From: Bacteroidales bacterium
GTDB lineage: Bacteria; Bacteroidota; Bacteroidia; Bacteroidales; F082
Direction of reading: 5' to 3'
DNA: 33,087 nt
Assembly (NCBI GenBank): GCA_030690365.1
Contig: JAUYGX010000047.1
Location: 1-33,087 of the forward strand
Shown here: in pieces, positions 24,278 through 31,701 of the stretch
Layout of the letters: the number at the start of each line of letters is the position of its first letter
Numbering within the stretch: position 1 is the stretch's first letter
Notes under the pieces: generated by a model
The model's database searches: none
Told to the model about the DNA's origin: nothing
Seen by the model: the letters and a program-made list of their open reading frames with translations, nothing else
Position numbers and translations under genes: made by a program

Positions 24278-24310
24278 CAAATATAGGAAATTTATTTCCA
24301 ATTATGCAAA
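24278..24310 (-). promoter_or_regulatory. Promoter of the AAA-S8 cluster with palindrome in the spacer
   Basis: On the minus strand TTTG (24307-24310) and TATATTTG (24278-24285) match the -33/-7 consensus exactly, with a 21-bp spacer. The start of transcription would be about 24 nt before the AAA start codon. The spacer contains a dyad GGAAAT-TT-ATTTCC (24286-24299), placed exactly where a repressor would block RNA polymerase. Confidence 0.65.
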
Positions 24311-24664
24311 TAATAATTCAGTTTATCGCATATTAATTTCCATAATAAGATATTTAATTCAAAATGAGGAATTTAGTCAAGTGTATTTTATTTATCTTAT
24401 TACTATATGCAGCAATTTCAGATCATTCGGTAGCTGTTTCATTTTTAAATTAATTTTAGCCCACGAATCCTTTTCTTTTTGCGGGTAATTTTGCTCATCA
24501 TCGTAATTCCAGTTTCCCGACAACATTAGTATCCCTGAGCTTGGAAAAAGTATGCAACGGCAAAATCATTAATATATCAAGTTGACTTTGCATTCTTTTT
24601 GCTCATGAGCCAGAGATTCCTTTGACATCTAGATCGGGAAGCAGTTGGGAATTTTAAACATTTG

Positions 24665-24785
24665 TAAATATATCTGCCAAGCCTACTACCTGAAAGGTTA
24701 AAAAAATACCGCATTTTGATCTCTGATTTGCTCACTATCTGACATAAAACAAGTCAATGAATTCCGATAGTAAAGCGTAGTTGCA
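24665..24785 (+). repeat. Right copy of ~120-bp direct repeat flanking the island
   Basis: Same orientation as 17491-17612, from TAAATATATCTGCC to CGTAGTTGCA. The central part CTACCTGAAAGGTTAAAAAA...TACCGCATTTTGATCT(CT)GATTTGCTCACTATCTGACATAAAACAA differs only by short indels. The distance between the copies is ~7.05 kb. Confidence 0.85.
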
Positions 24786-24945
24786 CTTGTATTCCGGGTT
24801 ACCTGCCGTAGGCATGAAGGCATGGTGGCATCAAACTACACTTAGGAGAGAGTATTATCAGCTATTAACAGCAGAAAACGGTATAAAAACGTTGCAACCA
24901 CAGCCACCGAGTTTAAAAGGATGAAGGCAGAAAAGCCGGAACAGG

Positions 24946-25332
24946 CTATTTCATTTTTTTTCGTTTAAAAACCATGTCAGATGAATATTTACCTACATGA
25001 AATGAAGTTTGACCAGTTATTTTTAAGAAGTCCTCACATTGTTCTCTGCTATCGTGCCTGTAATTAATCGTTATTTCATCAATGATAGTCTCAAAAAGTG
25101 ATAATGTGAACAGCTTTACAGATCCTTTTCTATCTGCAATTGAAAACACTTTTTGTAATTCACTAATATTCTCAGGATAGTGCGGGCAATACCACACACC
25201 TAATGAATCTAATTTTGAATTAATCTCATAGAAATGTTTTCCGATAATTGATTTTACAATATCATTATCTGTAACTTGAGCTAAAGAAAAGTAAGAAGTG
25301 AAAAACAGCAGAACAAATAATAAAGGTCTCAT
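24946..25332 (-). CDS. Small secreted protein of unknown function
   Basis: 128 residues from the ATG at 25332. The frame is open to 25362, but MRPLLFVLLFFTSYFSLAQ is a perfect signal peptide at the inner start. The mature part is small and mixed, with a pair of cysteines (WYCPHYPEN and EQCEDF) and a basic end FKRKKMK. No family is recognised. It is divergent from the lipoprotein gene at 25432 and shares the short intergenic region with two opposing -7-like boxes. It lies outside the direct repeats. Base usage is A/T-rich, as in its two neighbours to the right. Confidence 0.65.
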   Translation of the reverse strand: MRPLLFVLLFFTSYFSLAQVTDNDIVKSIIGKHFYEINSKLDSLGVWYCPHYPENISELQKVFSIADRKGSVKLFTLSLFETIIDEITINYRHDSREQCEDFLKITGQTSFHVGKYSSDMVFKRKKMK

Positions 25333-25359
25333 TTTTATTGGGTTGACTAATATTGTGCT

Positions 25360-25387
25360 CAAAGTTAGAATATTTTATTTACATTTG
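25360..25387. promoter_or_regulatory. Divergent -7-like boxes
   Basis: On the - strand TAACTTTG (25360-25367) and on the + strand TACATTTG (25380-25387) both match TAnnTTTG. They face the genes at 25332 (-) and 25432 (+). No good TTTG -33 was found for either. Confidence 0.35.
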
Positions 25388-25431
25388 AGGTGCTACAAAT
25401 CGAACCTATGCTCTACCTCAAAATTTAACCT

Positions 25432-26082
25432 ATGAAAAAGTACACAATATTATTAGTTCTGCTACTTATAAACACTTTTATACAGGTAAGCTGTACAAAG
25501 TTCCCAAATGAAAAGAAACTTATAAAGGATCACATTCAGACATTTGTTGGTACTGAACTTGATTTGAAAATTGAGTTTAAAGAATTTGAAGTGGTTAAAA
25601 CAATAACATATCAAGATAGTTTGGATTACTTGATACCTAAATTTTCAGATAATCTAAAGATAAGGGCAAACAGTTACAACGATTTTGAATTAAAGATTGA
25701 TAGCATTATCAATTATAATAACTTAATGATAGACAGTTTGTATGGTTTAAAACAGAAAGTAAATGAATTATACAAATTGTATCAAGACGGTTGGGAAAGA
25801 GAGTACAGCAATTATTATAGAAAAAAGAAAAATGAAACAGAGGCAACGTTAAAATATCTTGATGACAACGACATAGAATTACGTGTAGTTACTGACCTTG
25901 CTTCTAATTATCATAATCAATTGTCTAAATACTATAAAAACCCGAGTACAATAATCGGAACGTTGTACAAAGTTAAATTTAAAGCCTTTAATCCATTTCT
26001 GAAAACAGATCAAACGATTGACACCTATTTTTTAGTAAATATGAATACAAAGTATGTTGAAAGGATAAATGCAACAGATTAA
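25432..26082 (+). CDS. Hypothetical lipoprotein, 216 aa
   Basis: SPII signal in residues 1-20 (MKKYTILLVLLLINTFIQVS) with the lipidated cysteine C21 (VSC-TKF). The mature protein is lysine/tyrosine/asparagine-rich, largely helical between ~90 and 160 (LYGLKQKVNELYKLYQDGW...RKKKNETEATLKYLDDND), and ends in beta strands (YKVKFKAFNPF, DTYFLVNMNTKYVERI). I do not recognise the family. The gene is strongly A/T-rich compared with the housekeeping block, which together with its lack of known homology suggests accessory origin. Confidence 0.7.
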   Translation: MKKYTILLVLLLINTFIQVSCTKFPNEKKLIKDHIQTFVGTELDLKIEFKEFEVVKTITYQDSLDYLIPKFSDNLKIRANSYNDFELKIDSIINYNNLMIDSLYGLKQKVNELYKLYQDGWEREYSNYYRKKKNETEATLKYLDDNDIELRVVTDLASNYHNQLSKYYKNPSTIIGTLYKVKFKAFNPFLKTDQTIDTYFLVNMNTKYVERINATD

Positions 26083-26159
26083 AATATTTAATGTCAAACA
26101 ATTGATTTTGAACTGTATATTTTGAGCTACTATATTTATTAACCTTAAAAAAAATAACT

Positions 26160-26552
26160 ATGAAAACTTTAACTATTATTATTGGAATGATGCTATTAAG
26201 TTTAGTGTCTTACACTCAAACATACAAGAGTGCATACGTAATAGAATCAAAAATTAATGTTGTAACTGTTACACAGGAGCGAACAATTATTATTAGCGAC
26301 AAGGAAATATCTATTTCCAATTTTAATAATGGCAATAAAGAAACTCTCTATTTAGTAGTCAACAAAACTGAAGAAAAGGAAGATACATGGGACGGTATGG
26401 GAAAATATTATTACTGTACAACGAAAGACAAAGACCCTATTAATGGCTCTCAGAAAGCGATTGTAATTAAATACAATGATAAAATTCTATTAGGGTTATT
26501 TGCAGGCGAAATAGATGTTTACAAATATCAATTTTCAATTTCAAAATACTAA
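26160..26552 (+). CDS. Small secreted protein, 130 aa
   Basis: Residues 1-20 form a signal peptide (MKTLTIIIGMMLLSLVSYTQ). The mature part is a small beta-rich domain (VITQERTIIISDKEISI, AIVIKYNDKILLGLFAG, YKYQFSISKY). No known family was recognised. It follows the 216-aa lipoprotein by 78 bp on the same strand, is similarly A/T-rich, and is followed by a clear terminator, so the two probably form a small operon. Confidence 0.65.
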   Translation: MKTLTIIIGMMLLSLVSYTQTYKSAYVIESKINVVTVTQERTIIISDKEISISNFNNGNKETLYLVVNKTEEKEDTWDGMGKYYYCTTKDKDPINGSQKAIVIKYNDKILLGLFAGEIDVYKYQFSISKY

Positions 26553-26593
26553 TTCAGTCCCTTAACGCAGTTCTTTTTGCCCTATTATAAAAA

Positions 26594-26628
26594 GGGGTTG
26601 CTTCATTTTGGGGCAACCTTTTTTTTTA
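26594..26628 (+). terminator. Intrinsic terminator
   Basis: GGTTGC (26596-26601) pairs with GCAACC (26613-26618), flanked by G-rich and followed by nine T residues. It ends the operon at 25432-26552. Confidence 0.8.
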
Positions 26629-26833
26629 AAGTTTCTTTGATTTCCATTGATTAATCAATACAAAATCAATTGAGAATTTTAAAGATAAAAAGGCTTCTGT
26701 ATGCAAATATAAAAAGACAACCAAAGTTTAGCAAAAACCCTCTTAAAAACATGAAAACAAGTTTATGTTGTGCAAATGTTGTGCAACAAAAAAAGGTTTA
26801 ACCTGATATTCAACAGATTAAACCCTTTAAAAG

Positions 26834-26906
26834 TCGGGGTAAGAAGACTCGAACTTCCGGCCTCGTCGTCCCGAACGACGCGCGCTACCAACTGCGCCAC
26901 ACCCCG
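26834..26906 (-). tRNA. tRNA-Pro(CGG)
   Basis: On the minus strand a 73-nt cloverleaf can be laid out fully: acceptor CGGGGTG/TACCCCG with a G-T closing pair, D stem GCGC/GCGC with loop AGTTGGTA, anticodon stem CGTCG/CGACG with loop TTCGGGA (anticodon CGG, Pro), T stem GGAAG/CTTCT with loop TTCGAGT, and discriminator A. The CCA end is not encoded. No repeat of the tRNA 3' end was seen in the window, so no att site is claimed. Confidence 0.95.
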
Positions 26907-26964
26907 ATTACAAGTGGCAAAATTAATGTTTTATTGATTTCATTCGATGCTTTAGCTCTACTTT

Positions 26965-27165
26965 CTACCGTAAAAAACTGTGGGGTGGCGATTCGCCTCT
27001 TACATTGGTACGATAACGGATTTTATCCAACACCTCCAGCTTTTCTTCGTCGGTATATTTCGACCAGTTACCAATTTCTTCGCTGGTGCGGCGGCAACCA
27101 AAGCAAACACCAAGGCTGTCGCGATGGCAAATTTTCATACAGGGAGAGGATATTTCAGTCATCAT
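26965..27165 (-). CDS. DUF1289 domain-containing protein
   Basis: A 66-residue protein (the second Met at 27162 is an equal start). Cysteines C9, C13, C21 and C24 in SPCMKICHRDSLGVCFGCRRTSEEIGNW, with W34, are the DUF1289 signature, a small Cys-rich domain of the Fe-S or zinc type. It is typically 50-70 residues. Function unknown. It lies 100 bp downstream of the TonB-dependent receptor gene on the same strand. The C-terminal tail RTNVRGESPPHSFLR is not conserved in the family. Confidence 0.85.
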   Translation of the reverse strand: MMTEISSPCMKICHRDSLGVCFGCRRTSEEIGNWSKYTDEEKLEVLDKIRYRTNVRGESPPHSFLR

Positions 27166-27265
27166 GTTAGTTTAGTTAGTATAAAGCAAGTGAGTTGCCC
27201 CTCAGGCAGCCATGGGGCAAAAATAAGTCATAATCCGTTAAAAAGCCCCTTCATCAATAATCGGA

Positions 27266-29692
27266 TTACATTTCACCTTCGCCTTCCAGGCCTTCTCCAG
27301 CATCTCCCCTGTTTTTTTTCATTTTATAATTGTTCAGCTTATAGGTCAGGGTAAGAGAGAAAAAGGGCGACTTCGGCTGGTACATAATATAGTTATAAAA
27401 ATCGGTACCTTCCGAAGTAAATTCATGTTTGGCAGTGGAAAGAATATCACGTGCCTGCGCAATCAATGTCAATTTGCGCCTGAAAAAATCGCGGCTTACG
27501 GCTACATTTAAAATATAAAACCCTTCGCGGGTTCCCTGTGCCGAAACAGAAGGGCTGTAGTAATTTCCATTGATCTGGAGTTTGGTGAAATCGCCGGCAA
27601 AAAAAGTGTTGTTTAAACGCGATCCCCAGTTCAGGCTCGTGCGGCTAAACGGAACATCATACAACGTACCTTCCACCCGATAGTTAAACAGGTTGCCCAT
27701 CAACTCCATTTTCCACCATTTTACCAAATCTAAACTAAGCATTGCCTCAAGGCCAAGGCTATAGTCGCTACCTACATTTTCAAATGTCTGCATCATGATA
27801 TTGTCCTGGTATACGCTACGTACCCGCTCAATTTTATTGTGTGTTATCCGATAATAGGCTTCCAGGGAAACAAAATTTTTCTTGATTTTTTTCTGATAGC
27901 TCAGATCATAGCTGTCGATGTATTCCGGCAACAATTCCGGGTTTCCTTTCCTGACGTTGTATGCATCCACTATGGTGATAAAGGGCTCCAGAAAATAACT
28001 CCGCGGCCGCTCGATCCTCCTCGAATAGCTGGCCATCACCTGGTGATCGTTGGGGAATTGATACGACACATGTAAAGAGGGAAAGTAGTCGAAACGATCG
28101 AGTGTAAAATAAGTGTTTTCGTCTTGAAGTTCCATTTTCCGGTTGGTGTATTCACCCCGCAACCCAACCATGTAGCCAAACTTTTTAGTTTCTCCCGAAA
28201 AGGTGGCGTACACCGCGTGCACATCGTCGTTGTAAAGTGCAACATGACCATATTCCGGAATTAAATCGTAACCGTGAGTAACCAGGTTGTAGTCGCTGAC
28301 CGTGTTTTCTTCCTTCGAACGAGCCAGTATCGACTGATAACCAGCTTCTAATTTATTGTTTTCCAATATGGGACGTGTATAATCCAGTTTTAATCTTATC
28401 CGCGCCATCGGACCACTTTCGGTTGAAGTTTGACCACTAACCATTTGCCCGATCGTATCTTTTAGTTCGTTTATGGAGGTTTCATCGCCATCATGGCCAT
28501 CAAAAATCAACTGAAATGCCAACTCATGTTCAGTATGCCCAAACTGATGCCTGTAATCGAAGTTAACACTGTAGTTGTTTCCACTCCTTTTTTCGTCCTC
28601 ATAGCTTGTATATCTATTTTGAGTATTCCCGGGCTCAATCCATGTATCATATTTGGAAACAAAGGTGCCGCCGTGGCTGCGGTTTCCATAATTCAAACCG
28701 ATATTGGCATAATCATTTTTCGTCGGGTTCAGTTCTATTCCTGTTCTCACATTCCAGCCGGTTCGGTTTCTCTCTCTGTCCCCAACAGCATTGGTATGAA
28801 AAATGGTGTCGTTTGTGGTGGTAGTACGATTGTTAATCATGGTACCTTGCCGGTATCGTCTATTGTAATCAGCACCAAAATACAAGTTGTATTTTTCCTT
28901 TTTATAATTCAATAAAAAATCGCCACCCAATGTGTTGTACTGCCCAATGTTGGCGTTAAAAACACCGTTAAACCCTTCGAGTTTTATTTTTTTCATTTTA
29001 ATGTTGATGATTCCTGCTGTGCCGTCCGGATCGAATTTGGCGGACGGGTTGGTGATAATCTCGATATCGGCGATAGAAGAAGCCGGAATCTGGTTGAGGA
29101 TGTCAGATGCTTCGAGTACGGATGGTTTTCCATCGATATATACTGCAAAACTACTGCTTCCACGCAACGTAACGTTTCCTTCCAAATCCACACTTACTGA
29201 TGGAACCGATTCAAGGATATCAACCGCAGTTCCTGATATGGACGTAATTTGTTTATCAACATGAATCACTTTCCTGTCGATTTGATATTCAATGGCAGGC
29301 GTACCACCCACAATTTCCACTTCGTTCAGGTTGAGTGCCGATCGCTGTAGGTGTACTTTCCCTAAATCAACATTCGATTGACTTTCTGACACTTGTACAT
29401 TTCTTGTCATGAGGTCATTGTATCCAATAAACGAAATCTCAACGTCGTAGTTATTAAAATCAAGTCCTTTAAACCGAAACGATCCGGTAAGGTCAGAGAT
29501 CATGCCACCTACCAGTTTTTTTGAATTGTGAAGGTACAAAGCCACGGTAGCGTATTCAACCGGATCGTTTGATAAGGAATCAATTACTTTTCCTGAAATG
29601 GTTCCCCTGGGGCGCGCATCATCGGGTACAATGGCCAACATAGTTTGAACAATAGAAAGGAAGAATATGGCCAAGATTAAACCGTTTTTCAT
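27266..29692 (-). CDS. TonB-dependent receptor with CarboxypepD_reg-like domain
   Basis: An outer-membrane protein of 808 residues. Residues 1-20 are a signal peptide (MKNGLILAIFFLSIVQTMLA). About 29-112 is a carboxypeptidase-regulatory-like Ig domain (GTISGKVIDSLSNDPVEYATV, NYDVEISFIGY). A plug follows (~130-235: ILESVPSVSVDLEGNVTLRGSSSFAVYIDGKP, PASSIADIEIITNPSAKFDPDGTAGIINIKMK), then a beta-barrel of the OMP_b-brl_3 type (STESGPMARIRLKLDYTRPILENNK). It ends with FFSLTLTYKLNNYKMKKNRGD. No SusD partner is adjacent, so the ligand is unknown. A TATCTTTG -7 box lies just upstream. Length is typical. Confidence 0.92.
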   Translation of the reverse strand: MKNGLILAIFFLSIVQTMLAIVPDDARPRGTISGKVIDSLSNDPVEYATVALYLHNSKKLVGGMISDLTGSFRFKGLDFNNYDVEISFIGYNDLMTRNVQVSESQSNVDLGKVHLQRSALNLNEVEIVGGTPAIEYQIDRKVIHVDKQITSISGTAVDILESVPSVSVDLEGNVTLRGSSSFAVYIDGKPSVLEASDILNQIPASSIADIEIITNPSAKFDPDGTAGIINIKMKKIKLEGFNGVFNANIGQYNTLGGDFLLNYKKEKYNLYFGADYNRRYRQGTMINNRTTTTNDTIFHTNAVGDRERNRTGWNVRTGIELNPTKNDYANIGLNYGNRSHGGTFVSKYDTWIEPGNTQNRYTSYEDEKRSGNNYSVNFDYRHQFGHTEHELAFQLIFDGHDGDETSINELKDTIGQMVSGQTSTESGPMARIRLKLDYTRPILENNKLEAGYQSILARSKEENTVSDYNLVTHGYDLIPEYGHVALYNDDVHAVYATFSGETKKFGYMVGLRGEYTNRKMELQDENTYFTLDRFDYFPSLHVSYQFPNDHQVMASYSRRIERPRSYFLEPFITIVDAYNVRKGNPELLPEYIDSYDLSYQKKIKKNFVSLEAYYRITHNKIERVRSVYQDNIMMQTFENVGSDYSLGLEAMLSLDLVKWWKMELMGNLFNYRVEGTLYDVPFSRTSLNWGSRLNNTFFAGDFTKLQINGNYYSPSVSAQGTREGFYILNVAVSRDFFRRKLTLIAQARDILSTAKHEFTSEGTDFYNYIMYQPKSPFFSLTLTYKLNNYKMKKNRGDAGEGLEGEGEM

Positions 29693-29712
29693 GGATGTTT
29701 TTTAAAGGACTG

Positions 29713-29720
29713 CAAAGATA
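29713..29720 (-). promoter_or_regulatory. -7 box TATCTTTG before the TonB-dependent receptor gene
   Basis: On the minus strand TATCTTTG fits TAnnTTTG and lies 20 nt before the ATG at 29692. The -33 TTTG is not well matched. Confidence 0.4.
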
Positions 29721-29852
29721 CATTTAAAAGAATTGAGCTTTAATTTTCAATTGCACATTTGACATCTGAGAAGACAACCTTATTCCACAAAATGGTTTTA
29801 TTTTCGCCATTTGTAATAATGTGTAATCACTTGTTAGTGAAAAAACAAAATC

Positions 29853-30458
29853 ATGACTGAAGAAAACCGTTTTATCGATCGCTACTTAACAGGGCATACC
29901 CCTTGGGTACATTCAAATCCGGATTTTAATCTGTTAGAAACAGTCACTAAAAAATCCATCTCACCATGCAAAGCTTTTGAGCCCGGATGCGGTTTGGGAG
30001 TGGAATCGATTTGGATGGCAGAACAAGGATTTGAAGTAACCGCCATGGATGTTTCGGAACTGGCCTTAGAAAAAGCGAAAGCCTCTGCAGGAGCCTTGGC
30101 TTCTAAAATCAATTGGTTATCAATGGATATTATGCAAGATCGCCTTCCAAAAGAAGCCTTTGGATTTATCTTCGATCGCGGTTTTTTCCACACCTTCGAT
30201 ACTCCCGGAGATCGCAGTCTGGTGGCGAAAAAACTGGCTTCCTCTCTCAAAGAAAATGGTTTGTGGCTATCGCTAATGGGCAACGGTGACGGAGTTCCGG
30301 TGCGTACCGGGCCACCTTTACGCTCTGCCAGTGACATTGTTTTGGCCGTGGATCCCTTCTTCGAAATATTATCGCTTGAAGTCAGCTTTTTTGGTAATGA
30401 AGAAGCTAACCCTCATAAAATATGGCGTTGTTTGATGAAAAAAAGAAACCTGTATTAG
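29853..30458 (+). CDS. Class I SAM-dependent methyltransferase
   Basis: A 201-residue soluble enzyme. Motif I EPGCGLG (43-49) after strand 1, D66 at the end of strand 2 (VTAMDVSELALEKAKA), and motif post-I with SMDIMQDRLP give the Rossmann methyltransferase core. The region FIFDRGFFHTFDTPGDRS (about 105-122) is typical of TPMT/TehB-like enzymes that act on small molecules. The substrate is not readable. The gene is monocistronic, divergent from the receptor gene, and ends before the structured leader of the next gene. Confidence 0.88.
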   Translation: MTEENRFIDRYLTGHTPWVHSNPDFNLLETVTKKSISPCKAFEPGCGLGVESIWMAEQGFEVTAMDVSELALEKAKASAGALASKINWLSMDIMQDRLPKEAFGFIFDRGFFHTFDTPGDRSLVAKKLASSLKENGLWLSLMGNGDGVPVRTGPPLRSASDIVLAVDPFFEILSLEVSFFGNEEANPHKIWRCLMKKRNLY

Positions 30459-30616
30459 GGAAAAAATCCAACCTTTCTTTTCAACACTTGCTTTTTAGAA
30501 ACCTTTCCAAATTACGTACAGCTTTTGTTCGTGGGATTTTACCTTTTTATTTTCATTATTTTTGCCAATAATATTTACATGTCCGTTTGAACGTTTAAAC
30601 AGACATATAATTTCAA

Positions 30617-30780
30617 ACTCCGAGTAGCCTTTCTAAAAGCCTTTGGCTCACGAAAGCACTACCAACGGGTTGACAGGGAAACCGGTCAGCCTCCCGATTT
30701 CCGCTCGCGGAATGACTTGGAAAGGAGGGCCTTTTACAACCATGCCAGGTTGTTTTCTGCCGTTTTTTGCTATTCGGAGT
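30617..30780 (+). ncRNA. Structured leader RNA, probable Moco-type riboswitch
   Basis: ACTCCGAGTAGC (30617-30628) and GCTATTCGGAGT (30769-30780) form a 12-bp closing stem with one G-U pair. Inside: TTGAC/GTCAG (30670-30674/30685-30689) capped by the GG-GAAA-CC tetraloop stem, CCTCC/GGAGG (30690-30694/30724-30728), TTCCG-CTCG-CGGAA (30699-30712) and ACAACC/GGTTGT (30736-30741/30748-30753). The arrangement (CTCCGA start, GGCTCACGAAAGC, GGGAAACC, CCTCCC...GGAAAGGAGGG) resembles the molybdenum-cofactor RNA motif as I remember it. The family match is from memory, while the structure is visible in the sequence. The TauE/SafE ATG is 25 nt after the P1 stem. Confidence 0.65.
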
Positions 30781-30805
30781 CTGAGGATTTTAAAAAATGG
30801 TATAA

Positions 30806-31546
30806 ATGGAGACACCTCTTATATTTCTGTTGGCACTTTTTGTGGTAGCGGCTTTATATGCCTCCGTGGGTCATGGTGGTGCCAGCGGTTATCTGGCCCT
30901 GATGGCGCTTTTTGGCCTTTCGACCCTGACGATGAAATCCTCTGCACTCACCTTAAACCTGTTTGTGTCAGCCATTTCCTTTTATGCTTATTACAGGCAG
31001 GGATATTTCAGGTTTAAGATACTGTGGCCATTTATTCTGGGATCCATCCCACTGGCCTTTGTAGGGGCTCGTCTGCACATCGATCCAACCGTTTATAAAG
31101 TGATCCTGGGTATATTTCTGGCCATCGCCGTTGCCCGGATGGTATTCCAGCCAAAAGCCAGAACCGAGGCTGTAACACGCTTTCAGTTTTTACCGGCCAT
31201 CGCCATTGGTGCTTTTCTGGGACTTTTCTCAGGGATGATTGGCATTGGCGGTGGAATCATCCTGAGTCCGGTGCTGCTTTTGCTGGGATGGGCCAATGTG
31301 AAGGAAACGGCCGCTGTTTCGGCCATCTTCATTTTTCTGAATTCCACTGCCGGATTGGCCGGGCTTTACACCACAGGTATCCACATCGATACCGAAATTG
31401 TGTTTTGGATTGGCGCCGCGCTTTCAGGTGGATTGGTGGGTGCACACCTGGGTGCTGCCAAACTTTCGTTTACCGGATTGAGATACCTGTTGGCCATGGT
31501 GCTCTTACTGGCCAGTTTTAAACTCATCATACCCTCTTTTTTTTAA
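30806..31546 (+). CDS. Sulfite exporter TauE/SafE family permease
   Basis: A 246-residue inner-membrane protein with about eight hydrophobic helices. The two pseudo-repeats typical of the TauE/SafE (DUF81) family are visible: YASVGHGGASGYLALMALFGL (about 19-39) and LFSGMIGIGGGIILSPVLLLLGW (about 140-162), each with the glycine-rich G-x-G-G motif. The family exports sulfite, sulfoacetate or similar anions. If the leader is a Moco riboswitch, sulfite handling (molybdoenzyme substrate) would be a logical link. Start: the ATG at 30806 fits the first helix (METPLIFLLALFVVAALYAS). An overlapping + frame at 30643 crosses the RNA structure and is not called. Confidence 0.9.
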   Translation: METPLIFLLALFVVAALYASVGHGGASGYLALMALFGLSTLTMKSSALTLNLFVSAISFYAYYRQGYFRFKILWPFILGSIPLAFVGARLHIDPTVYKVILGIFLAIAVARMVFQPKARTEAVTRFQFLPAIAIGAFLGLFSGMIGIGGGIILSPVLLLLGWANVKETAAVSAIFIFLNSTAGLAGLYTTGIHIDTEIVFWIGAALSGGLVGAHLGAAKLSFTGLRYLLAMVLLLASFKLIIPSFF

Positions 31547-31701
31547 TATCGATATAGATAGCTAACTGTATAACTACCAGAAGTATTAGCTTTTTTTAAG
31601 GTACCGCTGACCTGTGCTTCGCCAAAAATTGTGAACGATGGACATGAAATGCTTTAAAATAATGGTAAATAGCATTAATATTGCAACCAAATCTTAACCC
31701 T

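Larger units (their letters stand above)
24248..24945. other. Right edge of the island, no intact gene
   Basis: The stretch holds the cluster promoter (24278-24310) and the right direct repeat (24665-24785). A 44-codon minus-strand frame (24392-24526, SGNWNYDDEQNYPQKEKDSW) is too short to call. The stretch 24786-24945 may be the relic of another gene (frame reading ERVLSAINSRKRYKN), but nothing firm. Confidence 0.55.

Noticed and set aside
24392-24526. Minus-strand 44-codon frame with NWNYDDEQ...W, faintly like the start of an alpha-carbonic anhydrase
   Set aside because: Too short, lacks the histidine metal ligands, and stops at once; similarity may be chance.
26834-26906. tRNA-Pro as the attachment site of the island
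   Set aside because: No duplicate of the tRNA 3' end was found near 17.5 or 24.8 kb; the island is bounded by a different repeat.
30643-31017. Plus-strand 124-codon frame before and into the TauE/SafE gene
   Set aside because: It runs through the structured leader RNA and then out of frame inside the permease gene; no recognisable protein.
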